Below are positions 16,145-24,654 of a DNA stretch of 64,000 nucleotides, one piece after another. This stretch comes from JANLYC01 sp963815445 (GTDB lineage: Bacteria; Actinomycetota; Actinomycetes; Propionibacteriales; Nocardioidaceae). Position 1 is the stretch's first letter; each line of letters starts with the position of its first letter. The notes below the pieces were generated by a model that was not told the DNA's origin, did not search any database, and saw only the letters and a list, made by a program, of their open reading frames with translations. The position numbers and the translations under genes are program-made. Location of the stretch: the NCBI GenBank assembly GCA_963815445.1, contig CAWFGV010000011.1, forward strand, positions 1,137,298 to 1,201,297, in the 5' to 3' direction.

Positions 16145-18685
16145 ATGTCGTCCCCCGTACCCGCCGCGCCCCTCATCGAGCGCATCCCCGCTGAGTCGAC
16201 CCCTGACGCCCTGTATGACGCGTTCGAGACGTGGGTCTCCGAGCAAGGCCTCACCCTCTACCCGGCCCAGTCCGAAGCCCTGATCGAGATCGTCGACGAC
16301 GCCAACGTCATCCTCGCGACCCCGACTGGATCCGGGAAGAGCCTCGTCGCGGCCGGCGCCCACTTCACTGCCCTCGCCCACGGCCGACGCAGCTACTACA
16401 CCGCCCCGATCAAGGCCCTCGTGTCGGAGAAGTTCTTCGCCCTGTGCGACCTGTTCGGGCCAGAGAACGTCGGCATGCTGACCGGGGACGCGGCAGTCAA
16501 CCCGACTGCGCCGATCATCACCGCCACTGCCGAGGTGGTCGCCAACCAGGCGCTCCGCGAGGGCAGCGCCGCCGACATCGGGCTCGTCGTGATGGACGAG
16601 TTCCACTTCTACGCGGAGCCCGACCGCGGCTGGGCCTGGCAGGTCCCCCTCCTGGAGCTGACCGGAGCGCAGTTCGTGCTGATGTCGGCAACCCTCGGCG
16701 ACATGTCGCGCTTCCGGGACGACCTCACCCGCCGTACGGGTCGACGGACTGCGATCGTCGCGTCGGCCGACCGGCCGGTCCCACTCCACTTCTCGTATGT
16801 CGCCACGCCGATCCACGAGACGCTCGAGGAACTTCTCACCACCCACCAGGCGCCGGTCTACGTCGTGCACTTCACCCAGGCCGAAGCGATCGAACGGGCG
16901 CAGGCCCTCTCGAGCCTGAAGGTGGCCACCCGCGAGGAACGCGATCGCATTGCCGAGCTGATCGGAGACTTCCGGTTTGCGGCCGGCTTCGGGCGGACGC
17001 TGAGTCGGCTGATCAGAATGGGCATCGGGGTGCATCACGCCGGCATGCTGCCGCGCTACCGGCGGCTGGTCGAGACACTGGCGCAGGCGGGGCTGCTCAA
17101 GGTCATCTGCGGCACCGACACCCTGGGTGTCGGCATCAACGTCCCGATCCGCACCGTGGTCCTGACCGGTCTCGCCAAGTACGACGGCGTGCGCACCCGG
17201 CATCTGCGGGCTCGCGAGTTCCACCAGATCTCCGGCCGCGCCGGCCGGGCCGGCTACGACACCGTGGGCAGTGTCGTCGTGCAGGCCCCCGAGCACGAGG
17301 TCGAGAACGCCCGGCTGGTCAAGAAGGCCGGCGACGACCCGAAGAAGCTGCGCCGCGTGCAGCGCAAAAAAGCGCCGGAGGGATTTGTCAGCTGGGGGGA
17401 ACGGACGTTCACGAAGCTCGTGGACGCCGAACCCGAGCCACTGACCTCGAGCTTCGCCGTGACCCACTCCATGCTGCTCAACGTCATCGCGCGGCCAGGT
17501 GACCCGTTCGCCGCCATGCGCCGTCTGCTCACCGACAACCACGAGGACCGCGCCGCCCAGCTACGCCACATGCGGCACGCCGTCGCGATCAGCCGGGCAC
17601 TGCTGGCGGGGGGCGTGGTCGAGCGGTTGCCGGAGCCCGAGGAGTCGGGGCGCGGTGTGCGGCTGACGGTCGACCTGCAAGCGAACTTCGCGTTGGACCA
17701 GCCGCTGTCTGCCTTCGCGGTTGCCTCGCTGGGGCTGCTCGACGCCGAGTCACCGACGTACGCCCTCGATGTCGTCTCGGTGATCGAGTCGACGCTCGAA
17801 GACCCGCGACAGGTCATCGCCGCGCAGCTCAACAAGGCACGCGGCGAGGCGGTCGCGGCGATGAAGTCCGAAGGGATCGAGTACGACGAACGGATCGAGC
17901 TGCTCGACGACGTCACCCATCCCAAGCCGCTGGCGGAGCTGCTCGAAGTGGCCTACGAGACCTACCGCAAGGGCCATCCGTGGGTCGCAGACCACCCGCT
18001 ACGTCCGAAGTCCGTGGTGCGGGACATGTACGAACGCGCGATGACGTTCGTCGAGTACGTCGGCTTCTACGGCCTGGCCCGTTCGGAAGGTCTGGTGCTG
18101 AGATACCTCGCCGACTGCTACCGGGCGCTGCGCCACACGGTGCCCGAGTCGGCGCGCAACGAGGAGCTCGTGGATGTCATCGAATGGCTCGGTGAGCTGA
18201 CCCGCCAGGTCGACTCCTCCCTGCTCGACGAGTGGGAGAAGCTGGCTGCCGGCGAGGAAGTCGACCCGACCGACCTGGTACGACCGCCGCTGGACCCGGA
18301 CGTGCGGCCGGTCACCGGCAATGCCCGTGCGTTCCGCGTCCTGGTACGCAACGCGATGTTCCGTCGCGTCGAGCTGGCGGCGCGACGGGACTGGGCCGCG
18401 CTGGGCGACCTCGACGTCGACGCCGGGTGGGACGCCGAGGCCTGGCAGGACGCGATGGCTCCGTACTGGGCGGAGCATGACGAGCTGCTCACCGACGCCG
18501 ATGCCCGCGGGCCCGGTCTGGTGATCATCGACGACACCGCCGCGGCCGGCCACTGGCGCGTGCGGCAGATCCTGCACGACCCGGAGGGCTTCCACGACTG
18601 GGCCCTGCTCGCGTCCGTCGACCTCGCGGCGTCGGACGAAGCGGGATACGCCGTGGTGCTGCTCGACGACATCACCGGCGGCTGA
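16145..18685 (+). CDS. DEAD/DEAH-box helicase with DUF3516 C-terminal domain
   Basis: Product of 846 residues. ATG at 16145 is nine bases after GGGAGG; the ATG at 16136 abuts that site and is unlikely. Superfamily 2 helicase motifs appear in order: Walker A ATPTGSGKS, PIKALVSEKF (Ia), TATAEVV (Ic), Walker B MDEFHFY (DEFH box), MSATLG (III), then in RecA2 GVHHAGMLPRYR, GTDTLGVGINVPIRTVV (V) and HQISGRAGRAGYDT (VI). The order and spacing are those of the Ski2/Mtr4 type. The remaining roughly 350 residues form the DUF3516 region. Ski2-like enzymes unwind RNA or DNA; the role of the actinobacterial DUF3516 group is not established to my knowledge. Confidence 0.92.
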   Translation: MSSPVPAAPLIERIPAESTPDALYDAFETWVSEQGLTLYPAQSEALIEIVDDANVILATPTGSGKSLVAAGAHFTALAHGRRSYYTAPIKALVSEKFFALCDLFGPENVGMLTGDAAVNPTAPIITATAEVVANQALREGSAADIGLVVMDEFHFYAEPDRGWAWQVPLLELTGAQFVLMSATLGDMSRFRDDLTRRTGRRTAIVASADRPVPLHFSYVATPIHETLEELLTTHQAPVYVVHFTQAEAIERAQALSSLKVATREERDRIAELIGDFRFAAGFGRTLSRLIRMGIGVHHAGMLPRYRRLVETLAQAGLLKVICGTDTLGVGINVPIRTVVLTGLAKYDGVRTRHLRAREFHQISGRAGRAGYDTVGSVVVQAPEHEVENARLVKKAGDDPKKLRRVQRKKAPEGFVSWGERTFTKLVDAEPEPLTSSFAVTHSMLLNVIARPGDPFAAMRRLLTDNHEDRAAQLRHMRHAVAISRALLAGGVVERLPEPEESGRGVRLTVDLQANFALDQPLSAFAVASLGLLDAESPTYALDVVSVIESTLEDPRQVIAAQLNKARGEAVAAMKSEGIEYDERIELLDDVTHPKPLAELLEVAYETYRKGHPWVADHPLRPKSVVRDMYERAMTFVEYVGFYGLARSEGLVLRYLADCYRALRHTVPESARNEELVDVIEWLGELTRQVDSSLLDEWEKLAAGEEVDPTDLVRPPLDPDVRPVTGNARAFRVLVRNAMFRRVELAARRDWAALGDLDVDAGWDAEAWQDAMAPYWAEHDELLTDADARGPGLVIIDDTAAAGHWRVRQILHDPEGFHDWALLASVDLAASDEAGYAVVLLDDITGG

Positions 18686-18713
18686 CGCAGCCCGATCGGC
18701 GGTTCAGCTCTGC

Positions 18714-19424
18714 TCATGCCAGCCCGAGGTAGCTCTCCTGTACGCGCGGGTCGGCCAGCAGGTCGCCGGCCGTGCCGGACAGCACGATGCGCCCGGTCTC
18801 GAGCACGTACGCCCGCTCGGCCACCCGCAAGGCAGCGTCGACGTCCTGCTCCACCAGGAGCACCGACGTCCCGGACGCGGCGATGTCCGGCAGCCGGTCG
18901 ATGATCTCGTCGACGACGACCGGCGCGAGACCGAGCGACAGCTCGTCGATCATGATCAGGTCGGGACTGCCCATCAGGCCGCGCCCGATGGCACACATCT
19001 GCTGCTCTCCGCCTGACATGCTGCCCGCCACCTGTGAGAGCCGGGACTTCAACCCAGGGAACATCTCCAGCACCGGATCCAGGTCAGCGTTCTTGTTGCG
19101 CCACCCCCCCAGCCGCAGGTTGTCCCGCACCGTCAGACCGGGGAAGAGCCTCCGACCCTCGGGAACGTGGGAGATTCCGCGGTCGACGATCTCCTCGATC
19201 GACCGGGTGTGCACGTGTTCACCGTGGAAAGAGACCGTGCCTTCCTGGGGTGGGACCATGCCGGAGATCGCCCGTAGCAGCGTCGACTTGCCGGCACCGT
19301 TGGGACCTACCAGCGCGACCAGCTCCCGCTCGTCGACGCGAAGGTCGACGTCCCAGAGCGCCTGGACGCGTCCGTAGCCGGCCGTGAGACCGCTGACCTC
19401 AAGCAGCTCAGCCACGGCGTTCAT
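18714..19424 (-). CDS. livF: Branched-chain amino-acid ABC transporter ATPase
   Basis: Product of 236 residues; ATG at 19424 overlaps the end of livG by 17 bases. Walker A is VGPNGAGKST, signature SMSGGEQQMCAIGRG, Walker B LIMIDELSLGLAP (Leu where Pro is usual in DEPSLGL) and switch His in LVEQDV form. VPEGRRLFPGLTVRDNL is the LivF-specific Q-loop-side segment. It is the second nucleotide-binding subunit of a HAAT-family importer and works on the inner membrane face with LivG, LivH and LivM. It is the last gene of the livJHMGF operon and converges on the helicase with 28 bases between stops. Confidence 0.93.
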   Translation of the reverse strand: MNAVAELLEVSGLTAGYGRVQALWDVDLRVDERELVALVGPNGAGKSTLLRAISGMVPPQEGTVSFHGEHVHTRSIEEIVDRGISHVPEGRRLFPGLTVRDNLRLGGWRNKNADLDPVLEMFPGLKSRLSQVAGSMSGGEQQMCAIGRGLMGSPDLIMIDELSLGLAPVVVDEIIDRLPDIAASGTSVLLVEQDVDAALRVAERAYVLETGRIVLSGTAGDLLADPRVQESYLGLA

Positions 19425-20172
19425 TCTCTCGACGCTCCGCGTACCGCTTGCCGAGGTATGCCTCGATGACACGCGGATCGGAGAGCACCTCGTCAGGATC
19501 ACCGGACGTGAGCACCCGGCCCTGGTGCATCACGAGGACCCGGTCGCTCACCTCGCGGATGGCCTTCATCACGTGCTCGACCACGAGGATCGTCAGCCCA
19601 CGGTCACGGAGCCGACGCAAGAGGGCCAGGCTGGGCTCGATCTCGCTGTAGCGCAGTCCGGCCATCACCTCGTCCAGGAGCAGCAGCTGCGGGTCGAGCG
19701 ACAGCGCCTTGGCGAGCTCGAGCCGACGCGCATCCGCCGTGGACAGCTCCGCAGGCGCCCGGTCGCTGCTGGTGGCGAGACCGACCTCCTCGATGACGTC
19801 GTCGGCTCGAGCCAGCGCCTTCGCCATCGTCGTGGCCCGATGGGGGCCGTACAGCACCCCGACGGCGACGTTCTCCCGCACGGTCATCCCCCGGAACGGC
19901 TTGACGATCTGGAACGTGCGCGCCACCCGCGCCTTTGCGACCACCCACGGTTTGGCCCCGGTCACGTCCACGCCGTTGACCAGCACACTGCCCGCCGACG
20001 GCTTGACGTGACCCGTCACGAGGTTGATGAAGGTGCTCTTGCCGGCCCCGTTGGGCCCGATCACGCCGAGGATCTGCCCGGCGGGCACGCTGAAGGACAC
20101 GTCGGCCACCGCCTCCAGTCCCCCGAACCTGCGTCCGAGACCTCGTGTCTCCAGGACCGGTGTCGCGCTCAC
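19408..20172 (-). CDS. livG: Branched-chain amino-acid ABC transporter ATPase
   Basis: Product of 254 residues. Walker A VIGPNGAGKSTFINLVTG, TFQIVKPFRGMTVRENV (LivG Q-loop region), Walker B LLLLDEVMAGL and LVVEHVMKAI with the switch His are present. The ABC signature is degenerate (LSTADARRLELAKAL instead of LSGGQ), as in many actinobacterial LivG proteins. The extra segment around VLYGPHRA is normal for LivG. It overlaps livM at its start (4 bases) and livF at its end (17 bases), so stoichiometric expression by translational coupling is likely. Confidence 0.93.
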   Translation of the reverse strand: MSATPVLETRGLGRRFGGLEAVADVSFSVPAGQILGVIGPNGAGKSTFINLVTGHVKPSAGSVLVNGVDVTGAKPWVVAKARVARTFQIVKPFRGMTVRENVAVGVLYGPHRATTMAKALARADDVIEEVGLATSSDRAPAELSTADARRLELAKALSLDPQLLLLDEVMAGLRYSEIEPSLALLRRLRDRGLTILVVEHVMKAIREVSDRVLVMHQGRVLTSGDPDEVLSDPRVIEAYLGKRYAERRENERRG

Positions 20173-21206
20173 AGCCGAAACCTCCGGACGTTGGACAGGA
20201 GCGAGTAGTCGCCGCTCCGTCGGGCCTCGCGCACGTAGTTGACCAGCCCCTGGGGCAGGAAGATCACGGCCACGATGATGATGGCGCCGAGGATGAACGT
20301 GTGCGCGTTCGTGTAGTGGTGCCGCAGGTACTCCGAGAGGTACTGCAGGCCGACGGCACCGAGCAGCGGGCCCAGTACGGTGCCGCTTCCGCCGATGACC
20401 ACCATCACCACCATGAGCACGGTGATCTCGACGTCGAAGAGGCGGTCGGGGAAGATCACCACCTGCTGGAAGGCGTAGCTGGCGCCGACCAGGCCGGTCA
20501 ACAGACCCGAGACCGAGAACGCGAGGACCTTCGCCCGCGTGGTGTTGATCCCCATCGCCGCCGCGCCGTCCTCATCTTGATGGATGGCCCGCAGCGCAAA
20601 GCCGAACCGGCTCCGTGAGATCACGAGCCCGGTGGCGACGGACAGGACGGCGATCGCGAGGAACAGCAGGTAGAAGCCGTCGTTCCCGAGGTATGCCGTG
20701 GTGGCGTCCTTCCCGACGGTCGGCACCGTGATGCCGGCACCGCCACCGGTGAGGCTCGGCACGTTGGTGACCAGCTCCCGCATCCCCTCCGCGACACCGA
20801 GCGTCGCGATGGCGAAGTAGTGGCCCTTCAGCCGGAGCAGCGGCAGCCCGATGAGCACCGCAAACAGGGCTGCGCCGATCCCGCTGACCGGGAGTGCGAG
20901 CCAGAAGCTCACGTGCAGGTGGACCATCAGTACTGCGGTGGCGTAGCCACCGATCCCGAAGAAGACGACCTGGCCGAAGCAGGCGTACCCGGTGAAGCCG
21001 CCGATGATGTTCCAGGCCTGCGCCAGTGCCACGAACATCAGGATCGTCGTGACGGTGCGTTCCTGGCCAACGTAGAGCTGGCTCTGCAACCCCAGCATCG
21101 CCACGAGCAGCACCACCAACGAGCCCCACGGCAGCAGCCGCTGCCAGGTCGGGGTCGCGGCCCTGGGGGCGGCGGTGGTCGGCCCAGCCTCCTGGAGGTC
21201 GGTCAT
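20169..21206 (-). CDS. livM: Branched-chain amino-acid ABC transporter permease
   Basis: Product of 345 residues. ATG at 21206 shares its A with the livH stop (TGATG), so an upstream in-frame start at 21308 is rejected. There are about eight to ten membrane segments. Family marks include AQAWNIIGGFTGYACFGQVVFFGIGGYA near residue 70 (shown in part: GGFTGYACFGQVVFF), LRLKGHYFAIATLGVAEGMR, SRFGFALRAIHQDEDGAAAMGIN (the cytoplasmic EAA-like loop) and GGSGTVLGPLLGA. It pairs with LivH to form the channel. Confidence 0.93.
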   Translation of the reverse strand: MTDLQEAGPTTAAPRAATPTWQRLLPWGSLVVLLVAMLGLQSQLYVGQERTVTTILMFVALAQAWNIIGGFTGYACFGQVVFFGIGGYATAVLMVHLHVSFWLALPVSGIGAALFAVLIGLPLLRLKGHYFAIATLGVAEGMRELVTNVPSLTGGGAGITVPTVGKDATTAYLGNDGFYLLFLAIAVLSVATGLVISRSRFGFALRAIHQDEDGAAAMGINTTRAKVLAFSVSGLLTGLVGASYAFQQVVIFPDRLFDVEITVLMVVMVVIGGSGTVLGPLLGAVGLQYLSEYLRHHYTNAHTFILGAIIIVAVIFLPQGLVNYVREARRSGDYSLLSNVRRFRL

Positions 21207-22090
21207 CAGACCTCCACACGTGCGGCGTAGTAGGCCCGTCCCACGAGACCGGACGGACGGACGGCGAGGACCACGACCAGCACGAGAAAGGCCATCGCGT
21301 TCATCCACGTGCCCGAGAGGTAGAGGCCGGCGTACGACTCGACGAGTCCGATGAGCAGACCGCCGAGCAGAGCGCCATACATGTTGCCGAGCCCGCCCAG
21401 CACCGCGATCACGAACGACAGCAGCGTGAAACCTCCGGCGGCTGCCGGATTGAACGTGCCGATCGTGCCGACCATCGTGCCCGCGATGGCGGCGAGCGCC
21501 GCAGAGATTCCGAAGGTCAACGCGTAGACATGGCGGGCCCGGATCCCCATCAACCTGGCGGCGCCGCGGTCCATGCCGGTCGCGACGATCGCCAGGCCGG
21601 TGCGAGTCCGTCCGACCACGGCCACGAGGGCCACCGTGATCAGCACCGCGATCGCGAAGGCCAGCAATCGACCGAACGGTACCCGCACGTCACCGACGCT
21701 CAGGCTGTTGCTGGCATAGCCGGTCTGGATGCTCCGGTAGTTCGCCGAGAACATGATGTTCATCCCCTGCACCAGAAGCAGCGACAACCCGAACGTCAAC
21801 AGCAGCGTGATGAAGATCGGCGCGTTGACGACAAGATTGATCAACCAGCGCTGCAGCACGTAGCCCACGACGAACAGGGCCGCCGCCGAGATGAACATCC
21901 CCAACAACGGGTCAAGACCGGCGTGGACGTTCAGCTCCCACCCGATGTAGGCCCCAAGAATCACGAAGGAGCCGTGAGCGAGGTTGACGATGTTCATCAC
22001 GCCCCAGACCAGGGAGAACCCCACCGCGACCAGCGCCAGCAGACCACCTTGCAACAGCCCGTAGACGGTGGCCTGGAGGAACGCGGTCAC
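21206..22090 (-). CDS. livH: Branched-chain amino-acid ABC transporter permease
   Basis: Product of 294 residues; GTG at 22090 overlaps the livJ stop (GTGA). An open frame extends much further upstream to 22444, but that part is antisense-like shadow text within livJ and has no membrane character. LivH features: GLLQGGLLALVAVGFSLVWGVMNIVNLAHGSF (in part GVMNIVNLAHGSF), ATGMDRGAARLMGIRA cytoplasmic loop, and GGLGNMYGALLGGLLIGLVES. About eight membrane spans. Confidence 0.93.
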   Translation of the reverse strand: MTAFLQATVYGLLQGGLLALVAVGFSLVWGVMNIVNLAHGSFVILGAYIGWELNVHAGLDPLLGMFISAAALFVVGYVLQRWLINLVVNAPIFITLLLTFGLSLLLVQGMNIMFSANYRSIQTGYASNSLSVGDVRVPFGRLLAFAIAVLITVALVAVVGRTRTGLAIVATGMDRGAARLMGIRARHVYALTFGISAALAAIAGTMVGTIGTFNPAAAGGFTLLSFVIAVLGGLGNMYGALLGGLLIGLVESYAGLYLSGTWMNAMAFLVLVVVLAVRPSGLVGRAYYAARVEV

Positions 22091-23313
22091 GAGCCCGTGC
22101 CGGGCCAGACCAGCTGCGCTTCCGCCGCGTCCTTGGGCCACACGGTAACGACCTTGCCGTGCTGAACCTGGATGACCGACATGGGCTTGTAGACGTTCTC
22201 TCCCTTGTCGTTGAACTTGATCGTTCCGAAGAACGACTCGGTGTCCAACGCCGCCAGGCTGTCGCGCACGGCGTCGGGGTCGGTGGACCCGGCGTCCTCC
22301 ACTGCCAGCACCATCGCGAGGCAGGCCGCGCTCGCCTCGGCGTCGTGGTAGTCGGCCGCGTGGCCGAACTGTTTCTCGATGTCCGCCGCGTAGTCTTTGG
22401 CGGTGCCGAAGTACTTGTCCTGACCTGACGTCGTCTCGGTCCACTGACTCGAGCCGAGGACGCCGTCCGCCAGCTTGCCCAGCGTCTTGGCGAAGTCCGG
22501 GGTGGGAGGCGCGACGGTCTCCCCGAAGGCCGCCGGCTTGAGGCCGAGCTCGTGGGCCTGCTTGACGATCGCCACACCTTCCTCGAGGTGGACCGTGCCG
22601 ATCACGACGTCAGGGTGGTCGGACTGGACACGCGTGATGGCGGAGCTGACGTCGGTGCTGCCCTCGGCGAAGTACTGGGCCGGTACGACGTCGAACCCGA
22701 GCTTCTTGGCCTCGTCCATTCCTCCCTTGGCGCCGGTCTTGGAGAAACCGTCGTCAGCGGACATGAACGCGATCGTCTTGGGCTTGGGGGTGGCGAGCTC
22801 GTCGATGGCCTTGACGATGGAGGCGGCGTACTCCGTCGCCGGTGACAAGACTGCGAACGTCCGTTGGTAGCCCTGCGCGAAGATCGCGTCGTCGGCTCCC
22901 GCAGAGTCCGCCATCACCTGGCCGTTACGCTCGATCACGGCAGCCTGGGACTGCGTGTTCGCCGATCCGTAGGAGCTGAGAATCAGCTTGATGCCTTGGT
23001 CGTTGAACTGGTCGACCAGCTGGGCGGCAACGTCAGGCTCGGACGTGTCGTCCTGGAACGTGATGTCGAGCTTGAGCTTCTTGCCCCCGACATCGACGCC
23101 GCCTGCAGCGTTCACCTTCTGCTGGCAGAGCTGGTAGCCCTCCTTGGTGAGCTGGCCTTCACGGGCCAGCGATCCTGTCAGTGACATCGCCGCGCCGAGC
23201 GTCAGCGTGCCGGACTCGGTGTCGCCTCCCGACGATCCCTTCGAGCCGCAGCCGGCCGTGATCAGAGCAGCCGCCATGACGGCCGCCAGTACAGGTGTTG
23301 TCGTTGACCTCAT
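22087..23313 (-). CDS. livJ: Branched-chain amino-acid ABC transporter binding lipoprotein
   Basis: Product of 408 residues; ATG at 23313 after GAGAGG. A lipoprotein signal is clear: hydrophobic VLAAVMAAALITAGC with the lipobox Cys near residue 22, then a Gly/Ser linker. The mature type I periplasmic-binding fold starts with LTLGAAMSLTGSLAREGQLTK, and contains LDITFQDDTSEPDVAAQLVDQ and FMSADDGFSKTGAKG. It captures the substrate outside the membrane for LivHMGF. Family members bind Leu/Ile/Val but also other amino acids, amides or urea, so the exact ligand is inferred from the family only. First gene of the operon. Confidence 0.92.
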   Translation of the reverse strand: MRSTTTPVLAAVMAAALITAGCGSKGSSGGDTESGTLTLGAAMSLTGSLAREGQLTKEGYQLCQQKVNAAGGVDVGGKKLKLDITFQDDTSEPDVAAQLVDQFNDQGIKLILSSYGSANTQSQAAVIERNGQVMADSAGADDAIFAQGYQRTFAVLSPATEYAASIVKAIDELATPKPKTIAFMSADDGFSKTGAKGGMDEAKKLGFDVVPAQYFAEGSTDVSSAITRVQSDHPDVVIGTVHLEEGVAIVKQAHELGLKPAAFGETVAPPTPDFAKTLGKLADGVLGSSQWTETTSGQDKYFGTAKDYAADIEKQFGHAADYHDAEASAACLAMVLAVEDAGSTDPDAVRDSLAALDTESFFGTIKFNDKGENVYKPMSVIQVQHGKVVTVWPKDAAEAQLVWPGTGS

Positions 23314-23398
23314 CGGGTCACCTCTCAGGTGTGGTCCCCCTGGGTGCGTTCCCCTCCTGATTTCGCCCACCATAGCCACCTAAACGCGGGTTCGCATG

Positions 23399-23430
23399 CC
23401 GGGGTCCGCGGAGCTGGTCGCTGACCCCGG
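23399..23430 (-). terminator. Hairpin terminator after the MFS gene
   Basis: CCGGGGTC (23399-23406) pairs with GACCCCGG (23423-23430) around a 16-base loop that can pair further. It starts 16 bases past the MFS stop on the minus strand and precedes the liv promoter region, so it probably insulates the two operons. Confidence 0.5.
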
Positions 23431-23445
23431 GCGGCCGTCCTGACA

Positions 23446-24654
23446 TCAGCGACGGCGTGAAACAGCGGGCAGGCCACCGGTCACGGCCACTCCGAGAGCG
23501 AGCAGAACGAGCACCGTTGCCACCTCGCCCGACCATCCGTACCGGGTGAAGAACAGCCCGCTTCCGTAGCCGATGACGCTGGACCCGAGGTGATACCCGA
23601 ACAGGTACACCGCCGAGGCCTGGCCGCGCTGCTCCGCAGCCCAGGTGCTCACGAATCCACTCGCGACGGCGTGGGTACCGAAGAACCCGAACACCATCAG
23701 CGCGGTCGCGGCCAGCACAAGAGGCAGCACATCGAGCAGTGAAAGGGCTGCGCCCGCGGCCATGATCCCGAGACCCAGCAGCATCACACTGCGCCGGCTT
23801 CGGCGGTCGGCCAACCGCCCCATCCAGTTCGCACTGAGCGTCCCGAACAGGTAGAAGGCGAAGACAAGTGCGACCAGCACGGCACCGAGCGAGAACGGTG
23901 GCGCCGCCAACCGGTACTGCAGGTAGTTGTAGTACGAGACGAGGCTGCCCATGATGACGAAGCCGCACACCGCCAGCTTCAGCACGACCTTGTCGCGCAG
24001 CGGGTGTCGGACGAGCGCGATCCGGGTGCCGAGCCCACCCGGCGACGCCACGAAGTTGCGTGACGACGGCAGCCGGGTGGCGACCCACGCGCCCCCGATG
24101 AGGCACACGATCGCCACCGTGGCCATCGCCAGGCGCCACGACGCCACTCCGGCGAGCAGCCCTCCGCCGAGCCGGCCGGCCATGCCGCCCAGGCCGGTGC
24201 CGCTGACGTACAGGCCCATCGCAGTGCCCAGGCCGGACGGGTGGAACTCCTCTGCGACGTACGCCATCGCGACGGCGGGGAAACCCGCCACGGTGATGCC
24301 GGTCAGGATCCGCAGGACCAGCAGCACCGTGAAGCTGGGGCTCGCTGCCGCGAGCAGGGTCAGGAACGCACCAGCGAGCAACGACCCGACCAGGAGGACA
24401 CGCCGGCCCTGCCCGTCGGACCAGGACGCCAGCACGATGACCATCACCGCAAGCGGCAACGTGGTCAAGGACAGGGTGAGACTGGCCACTGCCGGAGAGA
24501 CCGAGAACTCGGCGCTCACGGCTGGCATCGTGCCCTGGGCGACGTACAACATCGCGAAGGTCAAGAAGCCGGCTACGAAGAGCACGGCGCTGGTCTGGCG
24601 GTACGCAGGGCTGCCCCGCTGAAGCAGGACGTCGGGTGCGGACGAGGATGTCAT
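23446..24654 (-). CDS. MFS transporter (drug/metabolite exporter type)
   Basis: Product of 402 residues with twelve predicted membrane spans. SDGQGRRVLLVGSLLAG after span 2 is the MFS motif A (DxxGRR), and ADRRSRRSVMLLGLG is the matching loop in the second half. LRILTGITVAGFPAVAMAYVAEEF is the family span 4-5 region. Sequence style resembles the YnfM-type subgroup of exporters. The ATG overlaps the stop of the acyl-CoA dehydrogenase (ATGA), so the two are co-translated and the MFS protein may move a substrate or product of that enzyme; this is inference. Confidence 0.85.
   Translation of the reverse strand: MTSSSAPDVLLQRGSPAYRQTSAVLFVAGFLTFAMLYVAQGTMPAVSAEFSVSPAVASLTLSLTTLPLAVMVIVLASWSDGQGRRVLLVGSLLAGAFLTLLAAASPSFTVLLVLRILTGITVAGFPAVAMAYVAEEFHPSGLGTAMGLYVSGTGLGGMAGRLGGGLLAGVASWRLAMATVAIVCLIGGAWVATRLPSSRNFVASPGGLGTRIALVRHPLRDKVVLKLAVCGFVIMGSLVSYYNYLQYRLAAPPFSLGAVLVALVFAFYLFGTLSANWMGRLADRRSRRSVMLLGLGIMAAGAALSLLDVLPLVLAATALMVFGFFGTHAVASGFVSTWAAEQRGQASAVYLFGYHLGSSVIGYGSGLFFTRYGWSGEVATVLVLLALGVAVTGGLPAVSRRR

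Noticed and set aside
15779..17542. Minus-strand open frame of about 590 codons
   Set aside because: It is antisense to the AlkZ-like and helicase genes, which have strong family matches. No ribosome site and no recognisable domain.
22091..22444. N-terminal extension of LivH
   Set aside because: The open frame continues upstream, but the text is shadow of livJ, and GTG at 22090 overlaps the livJ stop in the manner seen throughout this operon.
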